In this document: positions 1 through 9,289 of the stretch, in pieces
Layout of the letters: each line of letters starts with the position of its first letter
Numbering within the stretch: the first letter of the stretch is position 1
Origin: Brevundimonas sp.
GTDB lineage: Bacteria > Pseudomonadota > Alphaproteobacteria > Caulobacterales > Caulobacteraceae
Direction: 5' to 3'
Length of the DNA stretch: 64,000 nt
Assembly: GCA_027531145.1 (NCBI GenBank)
Contig: JAPZRF010000034.1
Location: 1 to 64,000, forward strand
Program-made: the position numbers and the translations under genes
The notes under the pieces: model-generated
Database searches by the model: none
The model's input: only the letters and a program-made list of their open reading frames with translations
Told to the model about the DNA's origin: nothing

Positions 1-1
1 C

Positions 2-109
2 GGCGTCGTCTCCCTCGACGGCCGCGGTGAAACCCAACTGGCCCGCGCCACCGCCGACGGCGTCCGCGAGCCCCTCAACCGTCGCGCCACCGTCGACATC
101 AACTTCTGA
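2..109 (+). CDS. OmpA-family protein, C-terminal fragment (5' truncated by window edge)
   Basis: Open frame from window start ending ...GVVSLDGRGETQLARATADGVREPLNRRATVDINF*, resembling the OmpA-domain C-terminus (N-R-R-x-x-V/I-x-I). Confidence 0.6.
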   Translation, partial: GVVSLDGRGETQLARATADGVREPLNRRATVDINF

Positions 110-118
110 TGACGACTG

Positions 119-143
119 CCCCGGAGCCACCGCGGCTCCGGGG
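119..143 (+). terminator. Rho-independent-like terminator hairpin
   Basis: CCCCGGAGCC-ACCGC-GGCTCCGGGG perfect 10-bp stem directly after the stop codon. Confidence 0.7.
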
Positions 144-293
144 CTTTGCCGCCACAGTCTCTCCCGGTCAACCAGCCCGTCGCGTTTGCGGGGTTGATGC
201 CGCCCGAGTCGTCCGTCTAGGCTCCCTGTTGCGGGGAACGCGTCGGTGCCAGGGGGACCCAGGCGTCGCCGGGTCGCAGGAGTCGGTCTCTAC

Positions 294-1628
294 ATGCTCA
301 CCCGATCGGATTTCAGCCGGGACACGTCGGCCGGCCCGGCCCCGGGCTGGACCGCTCGGCTCGTGCCGTCACAGGCCCCGGACGTCCCGGAAGCGGACAG
401 CGACCTGACCGGTCGCAGCTTCCTCATCGTGACCGCGCCGTTCGGGCGCTTCTCGCGCACCCTCGCGCGCGTCCTGAGGGCGCGCGGGGCCGAGGTGTCG
501 CGGATGATCTTCAACGCCGGCGACCTGTTCGACTGGCGCGACCGGGACCGTATCCCGTTCAACCTGCCCGCCGCCGCCTGGCCAGGACGCCTGCGTCGCC
601 TGGCTGATCGCTACACGGACATCCTCGTCTTTGGTGAGGGCGGGCCCTACAACCAGGGTGTGCTGGTCCAGGCCGAGGCGCTCGACGCCAGGGTGTGGGT
701 GCTCGAGAACGGCTACTTCCGTCCCGACTGGATCACTATCGAGCAGAACGGCGTCAACGCCCGGAGCGGCCTGCCCCGAGCGCCCGCCGGGTACCAGACG
801 CCCATGGCGCCGCCGGAGCCCCGCCACCGGGTCGGCCGCGTCCTGCCACACCATGTGCGCAACATCGTCGTCTATCACCTGCTGCAGATGCTCTGCCGGC
901 CGGGCTGGCGGCACTACTCCCGCCCCTATACGCACCCGGCCCTGTCCCAGGCGCTGGGTCACATCCGCCGCTTCATCCGGCTGAGGTTCGCCTCGCCGGC
1001 CCATGTCGACGCCGACGTACTGGCCGCCAAGGGGCCCTTCTTCCTCGCCTGCCTGCAGCGCGAGGGCGACGTCCAGCTGATCCGCTACTCGCGGTTCGCC
1101 GACAACACCGCCTTCCTGGCCGAGGTGATGTCGAGTTTCGCCCGGTCGGCCCCCGCCGACTGCCGGCTGGTGGTGAAGAATCACCCGCTCGATCCGGGCC
1201 TGATCAACCAGGCCAAGGTGGTTCGCTTCCTGGCCGTCGAACACGGCGTCGAAGCGCGCGTGGACTTCATCGACGGGGGCAACCTGGCGCAGCTGTGCCG
1301 GGCCTCGCGCGGCATGGTCGTCAACAACTCGAGCGCCGCCCTGTCGGCGCTGGGCTTCGGCACGCCGGTCAAGGTGCTGGGCAGCGCCTTTTTCGACTTC
1401 CCCGGCCTGACCGATCCGCAGCCGCTCGATGGTTTCTGGCGGGCGCCGAAGGCGGCGGACGCGAAGCTGTTCCAACGCTTCCGGGCCCATGTGATCGGCC
1501 GGTCCCAGGTCAACGGCAGCTTCCACGATCCGGCGCTGGTTGGCACCACGGCGGAGGGGCTGGCCGAGGTGTTCGCTACCCGGCGCACCACATCGGCCCG
1601 TCTCAAGGTCGTCGCCAAGGGCGGCTGA
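294..1628 (+). CDS. Capsular polysaccharide export/biosynthesis protein, KpsS-like
   Basis: ORF with FLIVTAPFGRFSRTLARVLRARGAEVSRMIFNAGD and VVNNSSAALSALGFGTPVKVLGSAFFDFPGLTD motifs; ATG at 294 chosen within the longer ORF. Confidence 0.75.
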   Translation: MLTRSDFSRDTSAGPAPGWTARLVPSQAPDVPEADSDLTGRSFLIVTAPFGRFSRTLARVLRARGAEVSRMIFNAGDLFDWRDRDRIPFNLPAAAWPGRLRRLADRYTDILVFGEGGPYNQGVLVQAEALDARVWVLENGYFRPDWITIEQNGVNARSGLPRAPAGYQTPMAPPEPRHRVGRVLPHHVRNIVVYHLLQMLCRPGWRHYSRPYTHPALSQALGHIRRFIRLRFASPAHVDADVLAAKGPFFLACLQREGDVQLIRYSRFADNTAFLAEVMSSFARSAPADCRLVVKNHPLDPGLINQAKVVRFLAVEHGVEARVDFIDGGNLAQLCRASRGMVVNNSSAALSALGFGTPVKVLGSAFFDFPGLTDPQPLDGFWRAPKAADAKLFQRFRAHVIGRSQVNGSFHDPALVGTTAEGLAEVFATRRTTSARLKVVAKGG

Positions 1629-1687
1629 AACCTCGACCGGACCGCCGCCGTATCTCCATCGAGGCGTTTCCGGCCAGGGACCAGACC

Positions 1688-2356
1688 ATGACATCGACCT
1701 TCGACAGTTCAGCCGCGGTTTCGGGCCTGTCGCGGCGCCGCCTCGTCCTGGCGCTGGCGCTGACGGCCCTCGCGGCCTGTTCGCCCGGCCAGCCGGAGGC
1801 GGCGCCCCAGGCGGCCGGGCCCGGCGACCGCGACAGCGGCCGACGCGAGACCGCCGTTTTCGCCGGAGGCTGCTTCTGGTCGGTGGAGGCGCACTTCGAG
1901 CGCATCCCCGGCGTGGTCTCCGCCGTGTCGGGCTTCACGGGCGGCCGGACGCGCAACCCGACCTACTACCAGGTGGTGCGGGGCGGTACGGGCCATGTCG
2001 AGGCGGTCGAGGTCACCTTCGACCCGGCGCGGGTCAGTTACCGCCAGCTGGTGGACGGCTTCTGGCGCACCATCGACCCGACCGACCCGGACGGCCAGTT
2101 CTGCGACCGGGGCGCGCCCTACGCCACGGCCGTGTTTGTCACCGCGGCCCAGCGACCGGCCGCCGAGGCATCGCAGCGGGCAGCGCAGGCGGCGCTCGTC
2201 GGGCGACCGTTTGTCACGCCCATGCGCGACGCTGTCCGGTTCTGGCGAGCGGAGGACGAGCACCAGAACTTCGCCCGCCGCAACCCGGTGCGCTACGGCG
2301 GCTACAGCCGCTTCTGCGGGCGAGACGCCCGGTTGCGCGAGGTCTGGGGGCGCTGA
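1688..2356 (+). CDS. msrA: Peptide-methionine (S)-S-oxide reductase MsrA with lipoprotein-type signal
   Basis: AVFAGGCFWSVEAHFERIPGVVSAVSGFTGG catalytic motif; N-terminal lipobox-like LTALAAC. Confidence 0.93.
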   Translation: MTSTFDSSAAVSGLSRRRLVLALALTALAACSPGQPEAAPQAAGPGDRDSGRRETAVFAGGCFWSVEAHFERIPGVVSAVSGFTGGRTRNPTYYQVVRGGTGHVEAVEVTFDPARVSYRQLVDGFWRTIDPTDPDGQFCDRGAPYATAVFVTAAQRPAAEASQRAAQAALVGRPFVTPMRDAVRFWRAEDEHQNFARRNPVRYGGYSRFCGRDARLREVWGR

Positions 2357-2541
2357 CTCCCCCCGCGAGCCCGGCAGGGTGTGGCGCATCGGCCACCCCG
2401 GGGCGCTGTCACACGACTGTCATCCCATCGTCGTCTCCGCTTCCAACTGCGGGGCTAAGGCGGCGGCATTGCTATCCGTCGCCCTCCGACTGACCGACGA
2501 CCGGTCATGGCTGGCGGCCGGGAACAGGGGATCTGACCGAC

Positions 2542-5500
2542 ATGCTGCGCAAGCTCGCCTACGGGGCCTCGGCCGCCGCCATCATGCTCACGGCCGCCTC
2601 GGCCGTGTACGCCCAGGAAACCACCGCCGCGGTGCGCGGGGAGGTGCTGGATGCGTCCGGCGCGCCGGTGTCCGGCGCCACGGTGACGCTGGTGCACCAG
2701 CCCTCGGGCACGACGACGAACACCGTGACGGGCGCGACCGGCGTGTTCGACGCCCGCGGCCTGCGCGTCGGCGGTCCCTACGTCATCCAGGTGTCGGCGC
2801 CGGGCTTCGGCGGTGAGTCGCTGGACGGCGTGTTCCTGGCGGTCGCCGACACCACCCGCGTGACCATCAATCTGGCCAGCGCCACGGTCGTGGACGAAAT
2901 CGTCGTTATCGGCCTGCGCGACGCCACCCGCGACAACTCCGGTGCCCAGCAGATCCTCGACCGCGAGGACGTCTCCAGCGTCGTGTCGGTCAACCGCGAC
3001 ATCCGCGACCTGGCCCGCCGCAACATCCTGGTGTCGCAGAACACCCGCGGCGACGGCGGCATATCGATCGCCGGCTCCAACCCGCGCACCAACCGCATCA
3101 CCATCGACGGCGTGCAGGCCCAGGACGACTTCGGCCTGAACACCGGCGGCACCCCGACCCGCCGCGGCCCGATCTCGCTGGACGCCATTGAGCAGTTCGC
3201 CGTCACGGCCGTGCCGGTTGACGTCGAGAACGGCGACTTCCAGGGCGGTGCCCTCGACGTGGTCCTGCGCTCCGGCAACAACAACTTCCAGGGCGCGGCC
3301 TTCGTCAACTACCTGAACGACGGCATGGTCGGCGACTCGATCCGCGGTCAGGACATCAACCAGAACATCACCCAGGAGAACTGGGGTGCCTTCTTCTCGG
3401 GCCCGATCATCCCGAACACCCTGTATTTCGCCCTGTCCTACGAGACCTACGAGACCCAGGACGGTACCGACCGCGGTCCGGCCGGCGCCGGCTTCGCCAA
3501 CGAGGTGCGTGGTCTGACCGAAGCGCAGATCACGGCGATCACCGACATCTTCCGCAACGGCTACGCCTCGGACTTCGAGCCGGGTACCATCGCCGCCAGC
3601 AAGCCGATCACGGACGAGAAGTACTCGGCCAAGATCGACTGGAACATCAACGACGATCACCGCCTGTCGCTGACCTACCGCTACGCCAACTCGGGCATCA
3701 TCTCGCGGACCAACCTCGGCCAGACGTCGGCCGGTCTGGACTCGCAGTGGTACCTCAACGGCGAGACCGACGAGTCCTACGCCGCCGAGCTGAACTCGCA
3801 GTGGACCTCGAACTTCAACACCCAGCTGCGCGTCTCGCTGCGCCAGTACGAGCGTCTGCAGGAGCCGCCGTCCGGCCAGGAGTTCGCCGACATCACCGTC
3901 TGCGCCGCGCCGACCAGCGTGAACTCGGGAGGCGATACCCTGACCAGCTGCGGCGCCACCTCGGTCGTTCGGTTCGGTCCGGACCAGTTCCGTCACGCCA
4001 ACTTCCTCGAAACCGAGAACCTGCAGATTCAGGCCAAGGGTGAGTACAGCTTCGGCGACAACCTGCTGAAGTTCGGCTACCAGGGCCAGTTCATCGACAT
4101 CTTCAACATCTTCGTGCCGAACAGCGACGGCACCTACTATTTCGACTCGGTCGCCGACTTCCAGGCCGGCCGCGCCAGCCGCCTGATCTATTCGAACGCC
4201 ATCACGGGCAACGCCAATGACGGCGCGGCGGACTTCGCTTACGCCCTGCACTCGGTGTTCGCCCAGAATGCCCTGCAGCTGACGCCGGACCTGACCCTGA
4301 CGGCCGGCGCCCGCTACGACTGGTACACCAGCGACGACAAGCCGGCGTTTAACCAGCCCTTCCGTGACCGCCGCGGCTTCGACAACCAGACCACCTACGC
4401 CGGGATCGGCATCCTCATGCCGCGCGCCGCGCTGGACTGGCGCGCGAGCGACTGGCTGCGGGTCCGCGCCGGTGCCGGCCTGTTCTCGGGCGGCATCCCG
4501 GACGTGTTCATCTCGAACAGCTTCTCGAACACGGGCGCCATCACCGCCGGCATCCAGATCGAGCGCAACGCGGACGGCACCTTCCGCGAGACGACGGGCA
4601 CTCCGGGCTTCACCCCGGCGATCGGCGCCGCGGCGCTGAACATCAACCGCGCCGATCCGCGCTTTGGCTACGACATCCCGGCCGCCGTCGCCGCCTTCCA
4701 GCAGGGCGCCACGGTCAATCCGACGTCGGAAACCAACGCCCTGATCCCGGGCTTCGACATCCCGTCGGACTGGAAGTACTTCCTGACCGCTACGGTTGAC
4801 CTGCCTGAGAACTGGGCCGGAGGCTTCCTGCCGGAGTACGGTGCCCGCTTCCTCGACAACTGGACGGTCAACTTCGACGCGGTCTTCACCCAGGTGAACG
4901 ATGGCCTCGCCTTCCGCGACTTCCGCGCCAGCCCGCTGGTGGTCAATGGCCAGGTGCAGCGCACGCCGGACGGCCGCATCCGCTACGACGGCATCGGCGG
5001 CACCGCTGCCCAGCGCGCCGCGGCCGGCATCACCTCGGTGAACCCCGGTTCGAACCGTGACATCGTCGCCTTCAACACCAAGGAAGGCGAGGGCTACACG
5101 TTGGCCCTGAGCGCCAACAAGTCGTTCGAGAACGGCCTGGATGTGCTGGTCGGCTACGCCCGCTCGAACATCGAGGACCGCGTGTCGGGGGCCCGCTTCG
5201 CCTCGACCGCCAGCTCGCTGTACGGGACCGGTGCCGCCGGCCTCGACCCCAACGAGGAAGCCTACGGCACCTCGTTCGAGCAGATCCAGAACCGCTGGAA
5301 GGCCGAGTTCAGCTATAGCCGGGAGTTCTTCCCGGAGCTGGAAACGCGCTTCAACCTGTTCGGCGAAATCCGCGACGGCCGTCCGATCAGCTTCGTGATG
5401 AATGACCCGGCGTCGGGCCGCGGCTCGACCTTCGGCGTGAACCGGGCCAACCACCTGTTCTACGTTCCGAACTTCGCGGCCGACCCGAACCCCAACGATC

Positions 5501-5943
5501 TGACGGTCGGTTTCGTCACCTTCGACAGCGCTGCGACCCGCGACAGCGTCCGGGCCTTCGTGGAGCAGTTCGGCCTCGAGCAAGGCACCATCGTCGGCAA
5601 GGGCCAGGGCTCGGATGATCAGCCGGAGATCTACCAGATCGACCTGCAGTTCAGCCAGGAGCTGCCGGCGCCCTTCCTGCCGGGTCGCTTCCGGCTGGTG
5701 GCCGACATCCAGAACGTCGCCAACCTGCTCAACGACGAATGGGGCATCGTGGAAGAGTTCTCGGACACGGTTCGCGTGGTCAGCGCCCAGTGCGCCGACG
5801 CCGCGGGTGTGGCGGCGACCGGCTCCAACCCGGTCTGCGCCGGCTACCGCTACTCGAACTACAACACCTCGGCCAACAACCTGAACCGGAACAACGACCG
5901 GTCGCTGTGGGCCATCCAGGTCGGCCTGCGCTACGAGTTCTAA
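2542..5943 (+). CDS. TonB-dependent receptor with N-terminal carboxypeptidase-regulatory-like domain (Oar type)
   Basis: 1133 aa; signal peptide, CarboxypepD_reg-like GEVLDASGAPVSGATVTL, plug domain, C-terminal aromatic WAIQVGLRYEF. Confidence 0.92.
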   Translation: MLRKLAYGASAAAIMLTAASAVYAQETTAAVRGEVLDASGAPVSGATVTLVHQPSGTTTNTVTGATGVFDARGLRVGGPYVIQVSAPGFGGESLDGVFLAVADTTRVTINLASATVVDEIVVIGLRDATRDNSGAQQILDREDVSSVVSVNRDIRDLARRNILVSQNTRGDGGISIAGSNPRTNRITIDGVQAQDDFGLNTGGTPTRRGPISLDAIEQFAVTAVPVDVENGDFQGGALDVVLRSGNNNFQGAAFVNYLNDGMVGDSIRGQDINQNITQENWGAFFSGPIIPNTLYFALSYETYETQDGTDRGPAGAGFANEVRGLTEAQITAITDIFRNGYASDFEPGTIAASKPITDEKYSAKIDWNINDDHRLSLTYRYANSGIISRTNLGQTSAGLDSQWYLNGETDESYAAELNSQWTSNFNTQLRVSLRQYERLQEPPSGQEFADITVCAAPTSVNSGGDTLTSCGATSVVRFGPDQFRHANFLETENLQIQAKGEYSFGDNLLKFGYQGQFIDIFNIFVPNSDGTYYFDSVADFQAGRASRLIYSNAITGNANDGAADFAYALHSVFAQNALQLTPDLTLTAGARYDWYTSDDKPAFNQPFRDRRGFDNQTTYAGIGILMPRAALDWRASDWLRVRAGAGLFSGGIPDVFISNSFSNTGAITAGIQIERNADGTFRETTGTPGFTPAIGAAALNINRADPRFGYDIPAAVAAFQQGATVNPTSETNALIPGFDIPSDWKYFLTATVDLPENWAGGFLPEYGARFLDNWTVNFDAVFTQVNDGLAFRDFRASPLVVNGQVQRTPDGRIRYDGIGGTAAQRAAAGITSVNPGSNRDIVAFNTKEGEGYTLALSANKSFENGLDVLVGYARSNIEDRVSGARFASTASSLYGTGAAGLDPNEEAYGTSFEQIQNRWKAEFSYSREFFPELETRFNLFGEIRDGRPISFVMNDPASGRGSTFGVNRANHLFYVPNFAADPNPNDLTVGFVTFDSAATRDSVRAFVEQFGLEQGTIVGKGQGSDDQPEIYQIDLQFSQELPAPFLPGRFRLVADIQNVANLLNDEWGIVEEFSDTVRVVSAQCADAAGVAATGSNPVCAGYRYSNYNTSANNLNRNNDRSLWAIQVGLRYEF

Positions 5944-5973
5944 GGCGCGGTCCCGGTCAGGGATTACGGGAAG

Positions 5974-6006
5974 GGGCGGTCCGGCGACGGGCCGCCCTTT
6001 CTCTTT
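5974..6006 (+). terminator. Rho-independent terminator after TonB receptor
   Basis: GGGCGGTCC-GGCGAC-GGGCCGCCC followed by TTTCTCTTT. Confidence 0.75.
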
Positions 6007-6127
6007 GTCCGCCGCCCTGTCTGGCCCCGTTTTCGCCGGCGACGGTTGAAGCCGGGCCCGGTCGTGGCTATCTGCGCCCGCTTCGTCCTTCGCCCGCGCG
6101 CCCGCGCCCCCGCCCAGGAAGCCGCCC

Positions 6128-7111
6128 ATGACCCTGCCCGTGCCCGCCGAATGGGCTCCGCACCGCGCCATGTGGGTCGGCTGGCCCAGCCATGCCGAGC
6201 TGTGGGAGGACGACCTGGACGCGGCCCGGGCCGAGGTCGAGGCGCTGGTGCGCGCCCTGGCCGGCCCCGGACGGGAGCGGGTCAGGCTGATGGTCGGCGC
6301 TCCGGAAGTGCTGGACGCCGCGCGCGCCCGCTTCGCCGGGGTCGAGGGGATCGAAGTGGTCGACGGCCGCTTCGGCGACATCTGGCTGCGCGACACCGGC
6401 CCGATCTTCGGCGCCGGCTCGGCCTCGGCCGCCGGCTTCCGCTTCAATGGCTGGGGCGGCAAGTACGCCCTTGAGCACGACGACACCGTGGCCGATCAGA
6501 TCGCCGCGGCCTCCGGCGTGCCCCTGACCCGCCACGACGTCATCCTCGAGGGCGGGGCGCTGGACCACGACGGGGAGGGGACGGTGCTGACCACGCGCCA
6601 GTGCCTGCTCAACCGCAACCGCAACCCGGGCTGGACCGAGGCGGCGGCCGAGGCGGCGCTGGCGGCGGCGCTGGGCGCGCACCGGGTGGTCTGGCTCGGC
6701 GACGGCCTGCTCAACGACCACACCGACGGCCATGTCGACAACCTGGCCCGCTTCGTCGGGCCGGGGCTGGTAGCCTGTCCGGTGGCCTGGGGGCGCAAGG
6801 ATCCGAACGCCGAGGTCTATGACGCCTGCGCCCGCGACCTGCTTGCGGCGGGCTTCAGGGTGCTGCGCGTGCCCTCGCCGGGTCTGGTGCTGGACGAGGA
6901 CGAGCGGCCGGTTCCCGCCAGCCACATGAACTTCCTGATCGCCAACGGGGGGGTCATCGTGCCGACCTATGGCGACGACCGCGCCGCCGGGCTGGCGGGC
7001 GAGGCGCTGAAGACCGCCTTCCCCGACCGGGAGATCATCCTTCTGCCCTCGCGCGCCATCCTCACGGGCGGCGGCTCCTTCCACTGCATCAGCCAGCAGG
7101 AGCCGGAATGA
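6128..7111 (+). CDS. aguA: Agmatine deiminase
   Basis: PVPAEWAPHRAMWVGWPSH, DIWLRDTGPIF, LNDHTDGHVDNLARF, GGSFHCISQQEP motifs. Confidence 0.93.
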   Translation: MTLPVPAEWAPHRAMWVGWPSHAELWEDDLDAARAEVEALVRALAGPGRERVRLMVGAPEVLDAARARFAGVEGIEVVDGRFGDIWLRDTGPIFGAGSASAAGFRFNGWGGKYALEHDDTVADQIAAASGVPLTRHDVILEGGALDHDGEGTVLTTRQCLLNRNRNPGWTEAAAEAALAAALGAHRVVWLGDGLLNDHTDGHVDNLARFVGPGLVACPVAWGRKDPNAEVYDACARDLLAAGFRVLRVPSPGLVLDEDERPVPASHMNFLIANGGVIVPTYGDDRAAGLAGEALKTAFPDREIILLPSRAILTGGGSFHCISQQEPE

Positions 7112-7513
7112 GTGAAGAGTGCTAGTGAGCAAGGCGTGAGCACGCCAACCAGCCATCGTGATCTCAAGGTCTGGCAGATCGGCGTCGATCTGACGGAGAC
7201 CTTCTATCGGCTGACGGCGACGTGGCCCAAGCACGAGCAATACGGGCTGGTGAACCAGATCAGGCGGGCTGCCGTCTCTGTTCCGGCCAACATCGCGGAG
7301 GGCGCGGGGCGAAGGACGACGGGAGAGTTCCGACATTTCGTCGGCGTAGCGCGCGGCTCGCTGGCGGAACTCGAGACGCTCCTGCTCGTCGCGCACAGGC
7401 TCGGCTACGTCGATCGGCCCACCTACGAGTCCGTCGCGGCCGACCTCTTCGAGTTGGGACGGATGGCGACCGGCCTGCTCAGATCCCTTGGCGATACGCC
7501 GTCCTCAAGCTGA
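7112..7513 (+). CDS. Four-helix-bundle protein (23S rRNA intervening-sequence protein / S23 family)
   Basis: SHRDLKVWQIGVDLTETFYRLTATWPKHEQYGLVNQIRRAAVSVPANIAEGAGR is the family signature; GTG start immediately follows the aguA stop. Confidence 0.9.
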   Translation: MKSASEQGVSTPTSHRDLKVWQIGVDLTETFYRLTATWPKHEQYGLVNQIRRAAVSVPANIAEGAGRRTTGEFRHFVGVARGSLAELETLLLVAHRLGYVDRPTYESVAADLFELGRMATGLLRSLGDTPSSS

Positions 7514-7567
7514 CCTGCTCACTTCTTGCTCACTAGCACTCTGCTCACCAGCACCAGCACTCTTCAC
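7112..7567. mobile_element. Putative S23/four-helix-bundle insertion element with terminal inverted repeats
   Basis: AGAGTGCTAGTGAGCAAG (7116-7133) is perfectly inverted at 7525-7542 (CTTGCTCACTAGCACTCT); outer GTGAAGAGTGCT (7112-7123) is inverted at 7556-7567; it splits aguA and aguB. Confidence 0.6.
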
Positions 7568-7576
7568 CGGACCCCC

Positions 7577-8446
7577 ATGACCCGAACCGTTTCCGTCGCC
7601 GCGATCCAGACCTCCTACGGGGAGGACATGTCGGCGAACATCAGGAAGACCGTCGAACTGATCCGCGAGGCGGCGGCGAAGGGCGCGCAGGTGATCCTGC
7701 CGTCGGAGCTGTTCCAGGGGCCGTACTTCTGCGTCTCGCAGGAGGAAAAGTGGTTCGGCGCAGCCTATCCGTGGGCGGAGCATCCCTGCGTGACCGCCCT
7801 GCAGCCGGTGGCGGCGGAGCTGGGCGTGGCCATCCCCGTATCGATCTTCGAGCGCGAGGGGCCGCACTACTTCAACTCGCTGGTCATGCTGGACGCGGAC
7901 GGCAAGGCGCTGGGCGTCTACCGCAAGAGCCACATTCCCGACGGGCCGGGCTACCAGGAGAAGTACTATTTCCGGCCCGGCGACACCGGCTTCAAGGTCT
8001 GGTCGACCCGGTTCGGGCGGATCGGCGTCGGCATCTGCTGGGACCAGTGGTACCCGGAGACCGCCCGGGCGATGATGCTGCAGGGGGCCGAGGTGCTGAT
8101 GTACCCGACCGCCATCGGCTCCGAGCCCCATGACAAGGAGCTCGACACCGCCGACCCCTGGCGGCGGGCCATGCAGGGGCACGCCGTGTCGAATGTCGTG
8201 CCGGTGGTCGGGGCCAACCGCATCGGCACGGAGCACGCCACGGCGACGGGCCAGACCTTCTACGGCTCCAGCTTCATCGCCGACCACCGCGGCGATCTGG
8301 TCGAGGCGTTCGGGCGCGACGAGGAGGGGGTGCTGGTGCGCACCTTCGATCTCGAGTTCCTGGATCGCCACCGCGCCGCTTGGGGTTTCTTCCGCGACCG
8401 GCGCACGGACCTCTACGGCGCGCTGACCGCCCCGCGCCCGGCCTGA
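7577..8446 (+). CDS. aguB: N-carbamoylputrescine amidase
   Basis: Nitrilase-fold protein; VSVAAIQTSYGEDM, LPSELFQGPYFC, YRKSHIPDGPGYQEKYYFRPGDTG, GVGICWDQWYPE. Confidence 0.93.
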   Translation: MTRTVSVAAIQTSYGEDMSANIRKTVELIREAAAKGAQVILPSELFQGPYFCVSQEEKWFGAAYPWAEHPCVTALQPVAAELGVAIPVSIFEREGPHYFNSLVMLDADGKALGVYRKSHIPDGPGYQEKYYFRPGDTGFKVWSTRFGRIGVGICWDQWYPETARAMMLQGAEVLMYPTAIGSEPHDKELDTADPWRRAMQGHAVSNVVPVVGANRIGTEHATATGQTFYGSSFIADHRGDLVEAFGRDEEGVLVRTFDLEFLDRHRAAWGFFRDRRTDLYGALTAPRPA

Positions 8447-8469
8447 GGTCGGGCCAGCCGGCGGCAGGC

Positions 8470-8976
8470 TCAGGGGGCGGTCGCCCCGCTCCAGCTCAGC
8501 TGCACGGAGGTGCGTGCGCCGTCGGGCGAGGCGACCACGGACAGGGTGGCTCCGGACTGCGGATGGGCGGCACCATAGGCTTGGGTGTCGCCCTGGGCCA
8601 TGGCCATGGTCGGGGCGAGGCCGGCCGCCTCGGCCCGGGCCCGATAGAAGGCGATGACCTCCTCCGCCGGGGCCTCCGTGGTGAACACCATCAGGCCGCC
8701 GGCGGCACCGTCGGCCTCGCTGAGGGTGGCCTGCTCGATCTCGGCGCCGGGGTAGGTCGCGGCGAAGGCCGGACCGGCGCTGTCCTCCGCCAGGGTGTCG
8801 GTGCCGGTGGGGGTTGCGGTCGTTACCGGGGCGGCGGTTGAGGCGGCCGGAGCAGCGGGCTCTGACATGGTGTCCGGTGCCCCCGCCGCCTCGGCGCGCG
8901 ACCCCGACTCGCTGCAGCCGGCGATCCCGAGGCTGACGAGCGCAAGACCGGCGGCGAGGGACGACAGGCGAGGCAT
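8470..8976 (-). CDS. Hypothetical lipoprotein
   Basis: MPRLSSLAAGLALVSLGIAGCSES lipobox; no further family recognised. Confidence 0.65.
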   Translation of the reverse strand: MPRLSSLAAGLALVSLGIAGCSESGSRAEAAGAPDTMSEPAAPAASTAAPVTTATPTGTDTLAEDSAGPAFAATYPGAEIEQATLSEADGAAGGLMVFTTEAPAEEVIAFYRARAEAAGLAPTMAMAQGDTQAYGAAHPQSGATLSVVASPDGARTSVQLSWSGATAP

Positions 8977-9229
8977 GAGCTTTCCTGACACGGGCGAGCC
9001 GCTGTCTTGGCGCCCGGCTGTGGCGCTCACAAGGCGCCCGCAAGGCGAGATGCCTCAGCCGGTGGGGGCCTCGACCTCGTGACCCCGGGCCGGGGGCCGT
9101 TCGGCGGGCTTTCCGGTCTGTGCGCCTGACGCCGCGTCACTTTGTCCTTCGGGGCGTCGGCCGCGGGAACGGCGCTCTCCTTAGCCCTGAAAGCCGGCGG
9201 ACCGCCGCACCGGTTCCCGAAAGGACGAA

Positions 9230-9257
9230 GGCCCGATCCGCAGGGGCGGACCGGGCC
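9230..9257 (-). terminator. Hairpin terminator after DHS-like gene
   Basis: On minus strand GGCCCGGTCCGC...GCGGATCGGGCC then TTCGTCCTTT. Confidence 0.6.
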
Positions 9258-9289
9258 AGACCGTGCTCAGGTGTCTTCAGACCGGAAGG

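Noticed and set aside
2455-6486. 1343-aa minus-strand ORF antisense to the TonB receptor
   Set aside because: High-GC shadow ORF; V/A/G/R/D-rich translation without recognisable domains, while the plus strand has a clear TonB receptor.
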